Shown one piece after another: positions 31,172-39,408 of a stretch of DNA of 39,819 bases (its first letter is position 1; every line of letters begins with the position of its first letter). The notes beneath the pieces are model-generated. The model saw only the letters and a list, made by a program, of their open reading frames with translations. It searched no databases and was not told the origin of the DNA. The DNA is from Deltaproteobacteria bacterium. Lineage in GTDB: Bacteria > Desulfobacterota > Desulfomonilia > Desulfomonilales > Desulfomonilaceae. The DNA lies in assembly GCA_016875095.1 (NCBI GenBank), contig VGSG01000033.1:1-39819 (forward strand), written 5' to 3'. The position numbers and the translations under genes are program-made.

Positions 31172-33004
31172 GTGACCACTCCAACCATAGAGCATTCCGA
31201 CCGAAGAACCTTAATAGGCCTGTCGCCGCAAGTTTCGAGATCTTCAATAGATTTCCAGCTCCTCCTCGGGCAAGGGGTGAAAAAAGCACAGGATCTGGGA
31301 ACAGAGTTCTCCTTGGACTGCGAAAAGCTCCTGGCTCTTCGCACTCGAATGGAAGAGGGACGGTTTCACCTTGCCGTTTTAGGACAATTCAAGCGGGGGA
31401 AAAGTACACTACTTAACTCTTTCCTGGGACAACCGCTCTTGCCCACTTCGGTAGTGCCCTTGACCGCGATACCGACTTTCCTTGAATACGGACCTAAACT
31501 GCACGTGCGAGTCCGTTTTCAGGACGAGAGACCTGCCAAGGAGTTCTCTGGGAAATCGCTGGACGAGCTCATGAGCGTTCTACAAGGATTTGTTACAGAG
31601 GAAGGCAACCCAAGAAACTGCCTCGGAGTTCTGCAAGTAGAGGTCCAGCATCCGGCGGACATACTCCAACACGGCGTGGTTCTGATCGATACCCCGGGCA
31701 TCGGGTCCACGTTTACGCACAATACCGAGGCCACGCTCAATTTCTTGCCCCAATGCGACGCAGCGTTGTTTGTCGTGTCGGCCGATCCTCCCCTCACCGA
31801 GGTGGAGGCCCGATTCTTGAATGAGGTGCAGCAAAGAGTTTCTCGTCTCTTTTTCATCTTCAATAAGATGGATTACCTCAACGAACAAGAAAAGGAAGCC
31901 GCTCTTGGCTTCTTCAGGAAAGTTCTCGCTGAGAAGACTCAGGGCGGCGATCAGCACCCCATCTTCTGTGTCTCCGCGCGACGAGCGCTCGACGCAAAGC
32001 TTTTCGACGATCAAAACCTTTGGGCGCAGAGCGGTCTAGAAGGTGTTGAAGACCACTTGATGGGCTTTCTCGTTTCGGAGAAGACCAGGGCTTTGCGTGA
32101 AGCTCTAGGGAAGAAAGTGAGCGACGTGTTGGAAGAAGTGGTCATGCGCTTACGTCTCAGCATCCGATCACTTCAGATTCCCCTGCACGATCTCGAAGAA
32201 AGATTGAAGGTATTCGAAAAGGAACTGAAAAACGCTGAGCAGCAGCGCGTAACAGCTCAGGATTTGCTTACGGGCGACAGAAAGCGCACGCTCGTACGGC
32301 TGGAAGAAGCGGCAGAAGCTTTGCGCGAGAAGTCCATCTCACATCTTGAACAGGTCGTTGAAGCCTCATTTTCCGCTATGGAAGACGGTGAGTTCCAAGA
32401 AGCGTCGGTTCTTGATGCACTGGCGGAAGAAGTAACATCGTTCTTTCAGAGTTCCGCAGAAGGTGTCTCAACAGGTTTTGGTCGGCACGTGACTGAAACT
32501 CTCAAGCCACATCAAGAAAGGGCCGACGAACTGATCAAGAATATTCGAAAGGCTGCCGCGGAGCTGTTCGATATTCCATATCACGCGCCGGAAAGCGCCG
32601 AAGCCTTTGAAATCAAACGGCGGCCTTACTGGGTCTTGCGTAAGCGAGTACCCACTCTCCCGATCGTGATCCCGGAGGAGGCGCTGGACAAGCTCCTCCC
32701 CGCGTCACTTCGAAAAGGCCGGCTTAAGAAACGACTTTCGCGCCAGATTGAAGCTCTGGTGCGGCATAACGTCGAGAACCTGCGATGGGCCACGCTCCAA
32801 AATCTCAATGACGCGTTTCACCGCTTCGGCACGATTCTGGATCAACGCTTCGAGGAGACAATATCAGCAACTCATGGAGCGATCCAGGCGGCGTACACGA
32901 AGCGCAAGGAACACTCAGAAGCCATCGTGGACGATGTGGTTCGGTTCGAGGGGGCTGCCACAGAGCTTGCGGCAATTGCTCAGGAGATTCACGAGGCAAC
33001 ATGA
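31172..33004 (+). CDS. Bacterial dynamin-like GTPase
   Basis: The 610-residue protein has a dynamin-type GTPase domain: P-loop GQFKRGKST (71-79), switch threonine in VVPLTAIPT, DTPG (173-176) and NKMD (231-234). A long helical region (about 320-610) with several coiled coils follows. A central hydrophobic/basic patch near 490-530 could be the membrane-binding paddle. Dynamin-like proteins remodel membranes; bacterial ones act in membrane protection, vesicle formation or phage defence. The start is GTG at 31172 after GAGG. The gene overlaps the next by ATGA, and the next overlaps the third, so the three products are probably made together. Confidence 0.92.
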   Translation: MTTPTIEHSDRRTLIGLSPQVSRSSIDFQLLLGQGVKKAQDLGTEFSLDCEKLLALRTRMEEGRFHLAVLGQFKRGKSTLLNSFLGQPLLPTSVVPLTAIPTFLEYGPKLHVRVRFQDERPAKEFSGKSLDELMSVLQGFVTEEGNPRNCLGVLQVEVQHPADILQHGVVLIDTPGIGSTFTHNTEATLNFLPQCDAALFVVSADPPLTEVEARFLNEVQQRVSRLFFIFNKMDYLNEQEKEAALGFFRKVLAEKTQGGDQHPIFCVSARRALDAKLFDDQNLWAQSGLEGVEDHLMGFLVSEKTRALREALGKKVSDVLEEVVMRLRLSIRSLQIPLHDLEERLKVFEKELKNAEQQRVTAQDLLTGDRKRTLVRLEEAAEALREKSISHLEQVVEASFSAMEDGEFQEASVLDALAEEVTSFFQSSAEGVSTGFGRHVTETLKPHQERADELIKNIRKAAAELFDIPYHAPESAEAFEIKRRPYWVLRKRVPTLPIVIPEEALDKLLPASLRKGRLKKRLSRQIEALVRHNVENLRWATLQNLNDAFHRFGTILDQRFEETISATHGAIQAAYTKRKEHSEAIVDDVVRFEGAATELAAIAQEIHEAT

Positions 33005-33783
33005 CGGTCCGAGGAACAAGAGACGTTGTGAACGTCAGAACAGCAGCCGTCATTTCGTCGTCGGCACAAGAGGAGCCGTTCAAGCTTTCCCCGGGAGAGA
33101 TCGCCTTTTTGTGGTGGTTCATCCAGGGAAGCATCATGAACCCGTTTACGAGGGATCGTCTACGCCAAGCTTGGGGCCTTTGCGAGAGACATGCATGGGG
33201 ATGGATGGTGGTCGAAGCGGCTTTTCGTAGCAGTTACATGCATGGTCCGGCGGTTTTGTACGAAGATCTTATGGGGTTGGCGTCTGCCGCTTTCGAGGTG
33301 GAAGGCCCGGCACGCTCCCGGAGACTCAGGAGACGACTTTGGCAGAAGGGACCCTGCCTCATGTGCGAGGAGGGGTACGACGCTGACAGCGCGGGCTTTG
33401 TGAACGAAGACAGGGTTCGGCAAGGCCGGGACCTCGTAAATCTGGTGAAATTTGCTCGAACCACTCAGCAGTATTGGTGGAAAGCGGTTTGTGGAAAGTG
33501 CGCGGGAACCAGCTCTAAGGTGAGATGCCGCCGGCACCTGGTCGAAGAAGAACGATCCGGCACGATCGCCGACATCGATTTCCATCAGGCTATGGTCGCC
33601 TCCATTACTCAGCAGATAGTGAAGTGTGCGCGTTCCTTCCAGTTTGAATTTCGCGATAGCCAGACGACCGAGGACATGGCCGCCATCGTGAGCGCTGTCG
33701 GCTGGTGCAGCGGATGGTCGGTTCTGCTCTCCATCTTGGGGCACACTAGTCCGGTCGGCCTCGCAAGGACCAGGCATTCATGA
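33001..33783 (+). CDS. Hypothetical protein with four zinc-ligand pairs (DUF6062-like)
   Basis: This 260-residue protein contains C61-x2-H64 (LCERHAW), C119-x2-C122, C164-x2-C167 and C176-x2-H179, so two zinc sites are likely. The order CxxH ... CxxC ... CxxC ... CxxH is unusual, and the CERHAW pattern recalls DUF6062 proteins, which I name only as a resemblance. The rest is helical and Trp-rich, with no signal peptide. Start and stop codons overlap with the dynamin gene before it and the small helical gene after it (ATGA both times). A role as scaffold or regulator of the dynamin is inference. Confidence 0.75.
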   Translation: MTVRGTRDVVNVRTAAVISSSAQEEPFKLSPGEIAFLWWFIQGSIMNPFTRDRLRQAWGLCERHAWGWMVVEAAFRSSYMHGPAVLYEDLMGLASAAFEVEGPARSRRLRRRLWQKGPCLMCEEGYDADSAGFVNEDRVRQGRDLVNLVKFARTTQQYWWKAVCGKCAGTSSKVRCRRHLVEEERSGTIADIDFHQAMVASITQQIVKCARSFQFEFRDSQTTEDMAAIVSAVGWCSGWSVLLSILGHTSPVGLARTRHS

Positions 33784-34199
33784 ACGAGAGCCTCATTCGT
33801 GGAATTTCCACGAGTTTGTCGCTGCTGGATAGAGCCCTTTCCGAGTTCGAACAATGGGGAAAGGGTGAAGAGGTGTGTTCCGCGCTATACGAGGTCAAGA
33901 ACACCCTTTCTCAGGCTCAACGCCAAGCGATCTTGGAAGAAGTCGCTCAAATGAGAGAGGTGCTGTTCGAGCTCCGGGACACCTTACACTTGGAGCGCCT
34001 GGAACGCAGCGTGTTGAAGTTGATTTCCACATCGTGCACCGTCGCGTGGATTTCTCTCGTGGAGCTTCAGCCCAAGCATCTTCGACGTTACGGAGAGATC
34101 GCTCCCGGACTGTCCGAATTCTTGGACCCACGTGTGGCAATATTGATTGAGCGACTGCACCGGATAGACTCGATCGCCGGCGGGAGAAACGCCCCGTGA
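33780..34199 (+). CDS. Small helical hypothetical protein of the dynamin operon
   Basis: I do not recognise this 139-residue protein. It is predicted all-helical with heptad-like patterns at about 10-35 and 45-80 (AILEEVAQMREVLFELRDTLHLERLERSVLKL), so a coiled-coil adaptor is plausible. It has no membrane segment. It overlaps the zinc-pair gene by ATGA, and the antiporter gene begins 40 bases later. Confidence 0.7.
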   Translation: MNESLIRGISTSLSLLDRALSEFEQWGKGEEVCSALYEVKNTLSQAQRQAILEEVAQMREVLFELRDTLHLERLERSVLKLISTSCTVAWISLVELQPKHLRRYGEIAPGLSEFLDPRVAILIERLHRIDSIAGGRNAP

Positions 34200-34239
34200 G
34201 CGGCTACTCCCAATTCCGGTCTGGAGGAAATACGAGATA

Positions 34240-35385
34240 ATGGATCATACTTGGTTCGTAGCGACGGTGTGGATCGGCATGGCGCTTGTCGCAAGCCTGA
34301 TCTCCATACGCACAGCCATATCCGTCGCCCTGATTGAAATTTGTGTCGGTGTTATAGGGGGCAATTATCTTCTCTTGGACCCGCAACCTGAGTGGATCGG
34401 CTTTCTGGCCGGCTTCGGAGCGATCCTGCTCACGTTCTTGGCCGGCGCTGAAATCGAGCCGGAAGTCCTTCGCAAGTATGGCAAGGAAAGCATAGGGATA
34501 GGTGTTCTCAGCTTCTTGCTGCCGTTCTTGGGAGCAATGGCCTACGCATATTATGTCGCGGGATGGACTTCGGAAGCCTCCAAGATCTGCGGGATTGCTC
34601 TTTCCACCACATCGGTGGCGGTCGTTTACGCCGTTATGATCGAGACACGCTTGAACAAGACAGACCTGGGTAAGGTCATTTTGGCCGCGTGTTTCGTGAC
34701 GGATCTGGGCACTGTCGTCGCCTTGGGGATACTCTTTGCCAACTACAGCATCTGGTTGATTTTCTTTGCTGTTGTCACGTGTTTGGCGCTCATGATAACG
34801 CCACGCTTTACTCGATGGTTCTTTGCCACCTTTAACGGACACGTGAGCGAGCCCGAGATAAAGCTCCTTTTCTTCATGCTCTTCGGCTTGGGCTGGCTCG
34901 CGACCACCGCAAACAGTGAGGCGGTCCTTCCGGCGTATCTGTTGGGTATCGTTTGCGCGGGTCTTTTCCAGGAAAACCGACAGATGGTGAGGCATCTCCG
35001 CACTGCAACGTTCGCGCTTCTCACGCCGTTCTATTTCCTCAAGGCTGGAACCATCGTGTCGATACCGGCTATTGGGACCGGCATAGGGCTCATTGGTGTC
35101 TTGCTCGCGGTGAAGGTCGCGGCCAAATTTGTCGGGGTTTATCCACTGTCCAAACTATTCGGGTTTTCCACGCGGACAAGCTCGTATACAACGCTCCTGA
35201 TGAGCACGGGCTTGACGTTCGGGAGCATATCCGCGCTCTTCGGGTACACTCGTGGAATGATTACCCAGGAACAGTACACAATCCTGGTGACCGTGGTCAT
35301 CGCGAGCGCTGTGGTTCCCACGCTCATCGCACAGTGGTTATATCAACCCACACACAAGGACCTCAACGGAAACTGGCAGAAATAA
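34240..35385 (+). CDS. CPA2-family cation/proton antiporter
   Basis: The 381-residue protein has about 11-12 membrane segments and the CPA2 pattern: GAILLTFLAGAEIEPE, then GIALSTTSVAVVYAVMIE and ACFVTDLGTVVALG, where the conserved acidic residue sits in the middle of the membrane. It ends after the transport domain and lacks the NAD-binding TrkA-N domain of KefB/KefC. It would exchange Na+ or K+ for protons at the inner membrane. It lies 40 bases after the dynamin-operon trio and 52 bases before the UspA gene on the same strand, so one long envelope-stress transcript is possible. Confidence 0.9.
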   Translation: MDHTWFVATVWIGMALVASLISIRTAISVALIEICVGVIGGNYLLLDPQPEWIGFLAGFGAILLTFLAGAEIEPEVLRKYGKESIGIGVLSFLLPFLGAMAYAYYVAGWTSEASKICGIALSTTSVAVVYAVMIETRLNKTDLGKVILAACFVTDLGTVVALGILFANYSIWLIFFAVVTCLALMITPRFTRWFFATFNGHVSEPEIKLLFFMLFGLGWLATTANSEAVLPAYLLGIVCAGLFQENRQMVRHLRTATFALLTPFYFLKAGTIVSIPAIGTGIGLIGVLLAVKVAAKFVGVYPLSKLFGFSTRTSSYTTLLMSTGLTFGSISALFGYTRGMITQEQYTILVTVVIASAVVPTLIAQWLYQPTHKDLNGNWQK

Positions 35386-35437
35386 GCGTGCTTGGTCCGT
35401 CATTACACATTGAATCTCCTTGCGGAGGAGTCTGAAG

Positions 35438-35857
35438 ATGCTGAAGAAGATACTCGTGGGGCTGGATGGATCCAAAGGATCCTTCAAAGCGCTTGAAGAA
35501 GCGCTGGTTCTCGCGTCTCTCGCCGATACGGAACTGCACACCATATCTGTGGAAGAAGTGCCTCGATTTCCTGGAACCATCGGTGAGGTTGTCGAGGAAA
35601 AAGAGGCCGCGGATACCAGGTTCGGCGCGGCAATCGCACATGCTGAGAAGATGGCTCACGATCGTGGAGTGACATTAGTCCCGCATGTGATCGTGGGCCA
35701 CGAAGTCAAAACTATCGTGGAATTCGTCAGCGAAGGAGGATACGACCTCTTGGCCATTGGCTTCATGGGACATTCAGCCATTTATGAGAGAGTCATGGGG
35801 AGCACGTGTCAGAACCTGGTGCGGTTGGTTCCATGCACTGTGCTGGTGGTGAAATAG
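35438..35857 (+). CDS. Universal stress protein (UspA family)
   Basis: The 139-residue protein begins MLKKILVGLDGSKGSFKALE and has the ATP-binding motif near GFMGHSAIYERVMGSTCQNLVRLVPCTVLVV. It is the small single-domain UspA type, which binds ATP and helps survival under stress. GGAGGAG precedes the ATG at 35438. UspA genes often adjoin antiporters, as here. Confidence 0.95.
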   Translation: MLKKILVGLDGSKGSFKALEEALVLASLADTELHTISVEEVPRFPGTIGEVVEEKEAADTRFGAAIAHAEKMAHDRGVTLVPHVIVGHEVKTIVEFVSEGGYDLLAIGFMGHSAIYERVMGSTCQNLVRLVPCTVLVVK

Positions 35858-35943
35858 TCGTCAGCCCCAGAGCAAGACCGTATGCTTTTGGCGACGGACG
35901 GGTGCGTCTTTCCGTGGAGGTCCTGCGAGTCCATGAAGGATGG

Positions 35944-36003
35944 TGTAACTTAGGTTACATTATGCCTTGACATGCTCGGTGAGGATGTGTAACCTAGGTT
36001 ACA
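35944..36003 (+). promoter_or_regulatory. Promoter with twin TGTAAC-N4-GTTACA operators
   Basis: Two perfect 16-bp palindromes, TGTAACTTAGGTTACA (35944-35959) and TGTAACCTAGGTTACA (35988-36003), have centres 44 bases apart. Between them TTGACA (35967-35972) has its 17-base-spaced -10 position at 35990-35995, inside the second palindrome. A protein on that site would block the promoter, and the first site allows looping. A 10-bp inverted repeat, CCTTGACATG (35965-35974) with CATGTCAAGG (36002-36011), also frames the unit. The same palindrome recurs at 38256-38271. Confidence 0.75.
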
Positions 36004-36031
36004 TGTCAAGGTGACTCAGGAGGGCTTCACC

Positions 36032-37000
36032 ATGGATATACTCACCATCGCTATGGTCGCTTCCGGCCTCTTTTTCGGCTGGACTATCGGCTCTCATTAC
36101 ACGAGGGCCACGATGGGCATGGCGTACGGGTCGGGGATCGTCAAGAACCCCATAACTGCAACTATTCTGGTCGCATTTTTTGCCTTGCTCGGCGCCACCT
36201 TTGAGAGCCACAACGTGGTTGAAACGGTCGGAACGGGCATTATCAAGGGCACGGACATGACTCCGCTGGGAGCCATGACCATGATGTTCACCGCCGCGCT
36301 TGTCACCGCAGCTAACACCTGGATGAGATGGCCGGTTTCAACCTCTCAATTGGCCTGTTTTTCAGTCGTGGGCTCGGCCGTCGCTATGGGGGCGCCCGTC
36401 TCTTGGGGAAGCACGATTGTGTTCCTTTGCGTGACATGGGTCGCGACTCCTATCGTGGCAGCTATTTTGGGTTGGGTCTTTACGCACGCAACCGATTGGG
36501 CGATTAGGGGTCGATCCGAGACAGTGCAGAAAGTGTTGGGATATGCCTTGTTCATCGCGTCTTGTTACTCATCATACACATTGGGAGCCAATAACACCGG
36601 CAACGCCGTAGGGGTCTTTTTTGGACTAAACCTCACCACTGAAATGCAGGCCGGGTTCATCGGAGGCATCGTTATAGCTATCGGCGCGATGACCTGGGGT
36701 GTGCCGCTTCTCCAGAAGGTCGGCAAAGAACTTGTTCAAGTAGATTTGGGTGTAGGAGTCGGGGCAAAATTCGCTCAGAGCGTTACTGCTCACATAGCGG
36801 CAGTCCTGGGCTTTCCCACTTCCATGAATCAGGCCCAAATCGGGGGTGTGGCAGGAGCGGCTTATGTTAGAGGTCTCCAGACCATCGACATGGCCGCTAT
36901 GAAGGAAATCGTGCTTTCGTGGTTCCTTACGCCAGTAGTGGCAGGCATTGTCTCATTCACGCTGTACACTAGTTTCTCCTATGCGTTGAGGATTCATTGA
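36032..37000 (+). CDS. PiT-like inorganic phosphate (oxyanion) permease
   Basis: The 322-residue protein has about 10 membrane helices with the internal duplication of PiT transporters. The second half has the signature GANNTGNAVG; the first half has GSHYTRATMGMAYGSG where canonical PiT proteins have GANDxAN. It is thus a divergent member, and phosphate as substrate is an inference. The start at 36032 follows CAGGAGG; GTG at 36011 is in the operator-proximal region and unlikely. It begins the operator-controlled unit with the MFS protein, and a ChrB-like protein follows. Confidence 0.85.
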   Translation: MDILTIAMVASGLFFGWTIGSHYTRATMGMAYGSGIVKNPITATILVAFFALLGATFESHNVVETVGTGIIKGTDMTPLGAMTMMFTAALVTAANTWMRWPVSTSQLACFSVVGSAVAMGAPVSWGSTIVFLCVTWVATPIVAAILGWVFTHATDWAIRGRSETVQKVLGYALFIASCYSSYTLGANNTGNAVGVFFGLNLTTEMQAGFIGGIVIAIGAMTWGVPLLQKVGKELVQVDLGVGVGAKFAQSVTAHIAAVLGFPTSMNQAQIGGVAGAAYVRGLQTIDMAAMKEIVLSWFLTPVVAGIVSFTLYTSFSYALRIH

Positions 37001-37013
37001 GGGAGGCCGCGCG

Positions 37014-38210
37014 ATGAAGGGGGAATTGCACGCAGTACAAGCAGCGTGTGACATATCAGGGCCTTCTGCCCTGAAGTTCGTCGTGCTGATCGGAGTAGTC
37101 AGCCTCTTTTCCGACATGACCTATGAGGGGGCCCGGAGCATTATCGGGCCTTTCCTGGCCGTCCTTGGGGCGAGCGCCACTGCTGTGGGGGTTGTCGCGG
37201 GACTTGGGGAATTGATCGGGTACGGATTGCGTCTCCTATCGGGTTATGCCGCGGACAAGACGCGAAGGTACTGGACGATCGTCTTCTTGGGTTACGTCAT
37301 GAACCTGTTGGCGGTTCCTTTGTTGGCATTGGCCGGGCACTGGGAAATCGCCGCGATTCTCATGATCGTTGAAAGAATGGGCAAAGCCGTACGGACTCCT
37401 GCGCGTGACGTCATGCTCTCCTGCGCGTCGGATCGGATCGGCCGGGGATGGGGATTCGGGCTGCATGAGGCTCTGGATCAAATAGGAGCGATACTTGGGC
37501 CGTTAGTGGTGGCTACGGTCTTCCACTTCAGTGGACGGTATCAGACGGGGTTCGGAATTCTGTTGATCCCAGCCCTCATCGCGCTCGGTGTCCTATTCGC
37601 ATCGTACAAGCTGTACCCCAATCCTCACGATCTTGAGTCCACGTCCGTAAAGATTCAGAGCAAAGGCTTTCCAAAAGCCTATTGGTTTTACATCCTGGCC
37701 ATAGGCTGTGTAGCCGCGGGATATGCCGACTTTCCCCTGGTGGCCTATCACTTCAAGAAAGTGGCTGTCGTCCCGGACTACTGGATTCCCGTATTCTATG
37801 CAGTTGCTATGGGAGTCGACGCAATTGCCGCGCTGATCTTCGGCCGAGCTTTTGATCGCATCGGATTTCCTGTGCTGGTCGCGGCAGTAGTGCTTTCCTC
37901 GCTCTTCGCTCCGTTTGCGTTTTGGGGAGGCTTCACAAGCGCATTGATCGGCATGGCGTTGTGGGGCGTGGGTATGGGAGCGCAGGAGTCAATCGTCCGA
38001 GCAGCTATTGCGGATCTGGTTCCTCGAACGAAGCTGGGTTTTGCCTTCGGGCTGTTCAACACATGTTACGGGCTCTTCTGGTTTGCCGGAAGCGCGCTGA
38101 TGGGCGTGCTTTATGACGTATCCGTGAGTTCCTTGGTGATTTTCTCGGTTGCAGCTCAGTTGACGGCCGTGCCGGCGCTCCTGGCCTTGAAGAGGTCCGG
38201 CTCGGCATAG
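37014..38210 (+). CDS. Major facilitator superfamily transporter
   Basis: The 398-residue protein has 12 predicted membrane helices and MFS loop signatures, including GYAADKTRRYW after helix 2 and a helix 8/9 loop GRAFDRIGFP. The N-terminal region SDMTYEGARSIIGPFL is typical of a subfamily often found with chromate- or arsenate-linked genes. It probably exports a small molecule or oxyanion. GGGAGG precedes the ATG, and only 13 bases separate it from the PiT gene. Confidence 0.88.
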   Translation: MKGELHAVQAACDISGPSALKFVVLIGVVSLFSDMTYEGARSIIGPFLAVLGASATAVGVVAGLGELIGYGLRLLSGYAADKTRRYWTIVFLGYVMNLLAVPLLALAGHWEIAAILMIVERMGKAVRTPARDVMLSCASDRIGRGWGFGLHEALDQIGAILGPLVVATVFHFSGRYQTGFGILLIPALIALGVLFASYKLYPNPHDLESTSVKIQSKGFPKAYWFYILAIGCVAAGYADFPLVAYHFKKVAVVPDYWIPVFYAVAMGVDAIAALIFGRAFDRIGFPVLVAAVVLSSLFAPFAFWGGFTSALIGMALWGVGMGAQESIVRAAIADLVPRTKLGFAFGLFNTCYGLFWFAGSALMGVLYDVSVSSLVIFSVAAQLTAVPALLALKRSGSA

Positions 38211-38235
38211 ATGAGGCTGCGTGCGAAAACTCAAG

Positions 38236-38271
38236 TTGACTGCCATGCTCCAACATGTAACGATAGTTACA
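38236..38271 (+). promoter_or_regulatory. Third TGTAAC-N4-GTTACA operator, with promoter, at ChrB-like start
   Basis: TGTAAC-GATA-GTTACA at 38256-38271 is a perfect 16-bp palindrome. TTGACT (38236-38241) lies 20 bases before it, against 21 bases for TTGACA before the second palindrome at 35988. CATGCTC occurs between them in both places. The last base of the palindrome is the A of the ATG at 38271, so protein binding would cover both the -10 position and the start codon. Confidence 0.65.
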
Positions 38272-38879
38272 TGAGGTGGGTATTCTTTTCGTACACGCTC
38301 CCGTCCCGACCGTCCCGGGCGAGAGTCTATATCTGGAGACGGCTCAGGAAGATGGGAGCAGTGAACTGCCAGTCGCTGTGGGTGCTGCCCCATTCGGCGG
38401 ATCGACTGAAGGAGCTTAGAAACCTCACGGAGGAGATCGAAACCTGGAACGGGGACGCACTGTTGATCGAGGGCCGACTTCTTAATCCTGAGGCTGAAGA
38501 CAGTATCAGAGACGCCTTTATCGCGTCACGGGAAGAAGAATATCGTGAAATTATCAGCAAATGCGCTGACTTTGTGAAAGAGATCGAGTTCGAGATTTCC
38601 AGGCAGAACTTTATCTTTGCCGAAGTTGAGGAAAACGAAGAGGAATTTGAAAAGCTCAGGCAGTGGCTTACGAAAGTACAGAAGAGAGATATCGTCGGCG
38701 CTCCCAGCCGTGAGCAAGCTGTCGAAGAGGTGGCGCAATGCGAAGAGCTGTTTCATGATTTTGCGCTCAGGGTTTACGAACATGCTCAAACCAAGAAGCG
38801 GGAAAGGAGAAAAAAGAAAAGAAACGTATCTTCAACGGAACGAGCAGGTCAAGACCGGCTCCGGAACGTTTCGGAGTGA
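38271..38879 (+). CDS. ChrB N-terminal-domain protein
   Basis: The 202-residue protein begins MRWVFFSYTLPSRPSRARVYIWRRLRKMGAV and continues WVLPHSADRLKEL, the pattern of the ChrB N-terminal domain of chromate-resistance regulators. A long acidic helical part follows, and the tail is basic (KKRERRKKKR). The C-terminal rhodanese-like ChrB domain is absent. ChrB represses or senses in chromate operons, so this may bind the shared operator. The start is uncertain: ATG 38271 fits the domain but has no Shine-Dalgarno site and lies at the expected transcription start; ATG 38211, directly after the MFS stop, would add 20 residues encoded across the operator. Confidence 0.8.
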   Translation: MRWVFFSYTLPSRPSRARVYIWRRLRKMGAVNCQSLWVLPHSADRLKELRNLTEEIETWNGDALLIEGRLLNPEAEDSIRDAFIASREEEYREIISKCADFVKEIEFEISRQNFIFAEVEENEEEFEKLRQWLTKVQKRDIVGAPSREQAVEEVAQCEELFHDFALRVYEHAQTKKRERRKKKRNVSSTERAGQDRLRNVSE

Positions 38880-38919
38880 ATCGTCGCCGGATCAGACTTC
38901 TTGCAAAGGAGTGTGAGCC

Positions 38920-39408
38920 ATGATTATCCAGAAAGCAGACCTGTTTAGAGACCTGAGCCAAGAAACGGTGAGCGCGATCTCAACGGCCATGACTGAAGAG
39001 GCTCACGAGCAAGGCTCGCTCCTCTTCAAGGCCGGAGAACCGGCAAAGAACTTCTACCTCATTGTGGAAGGCCGAGTGAGACTGTCCATTGGGACCGAGG
39101 GGCGGATAGATTACACCGCAAGTGTGCCGGGGGAAGCTTTCGGCTGGACAGGGATGGTTGACCGACCCGCGTATGTGGCCACGGCGGAATGCCTGACCTC
39201 ATGCAAGCTGGTTAAGGTGGAAAAGGACAAGCTCAACCAGGTCTTCACGAAGGACCCGCAAGGCGGGATGATCTTCTTCAAGCGTCTGGCTGGAGCCGTG
39301 GTGCAGCGGCTCATAGACAACTACAATGCGTTTCTTTCGGCAGGCAGCCTGAGCGGTGTCACGTACGGCACTGAGCAGGTCGTGACATCCACTGAAGATG
39401 AGCAATAG
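38920..39408 (+). CDS. Cyclic-nucleotide-binding-domain protein without DNA-binding domain
   Basis: The 162-residue protein is a Crp-like beta-barrel: LFKAGEPAKNFYLIVEGRVRLSI, then GEAFGWTGMVDRPAYVATAECLTSCKLVKVEKDKL and a dimer helix (KRLAGAVVQRLIDNYNAF). The helix-turn-helix of Crp/Fnr is missing, so it should sense a ligand but not bind DNA. AAAGGAG precedes the ATG, 40 bases after the ChrB-like gene, so it is probably in the same unit. It may be a sensor partner for another protein. Confidence 0.9.
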   Translation: MIIQKADLFRDLSQETVSAISTAMTEEAHEQGSLLFKAGEPAKNFYLIVEGRVRLSIGTEGRIDYTASVPGEAFGWTGMVDRPAYVATAECLTSCKLVKVEKDKLNQVFTKDPQGGMIFFKRLAGAVVQRLIDNYNAFLSAGSLSGVTYGTEQVVTSTEDEQ

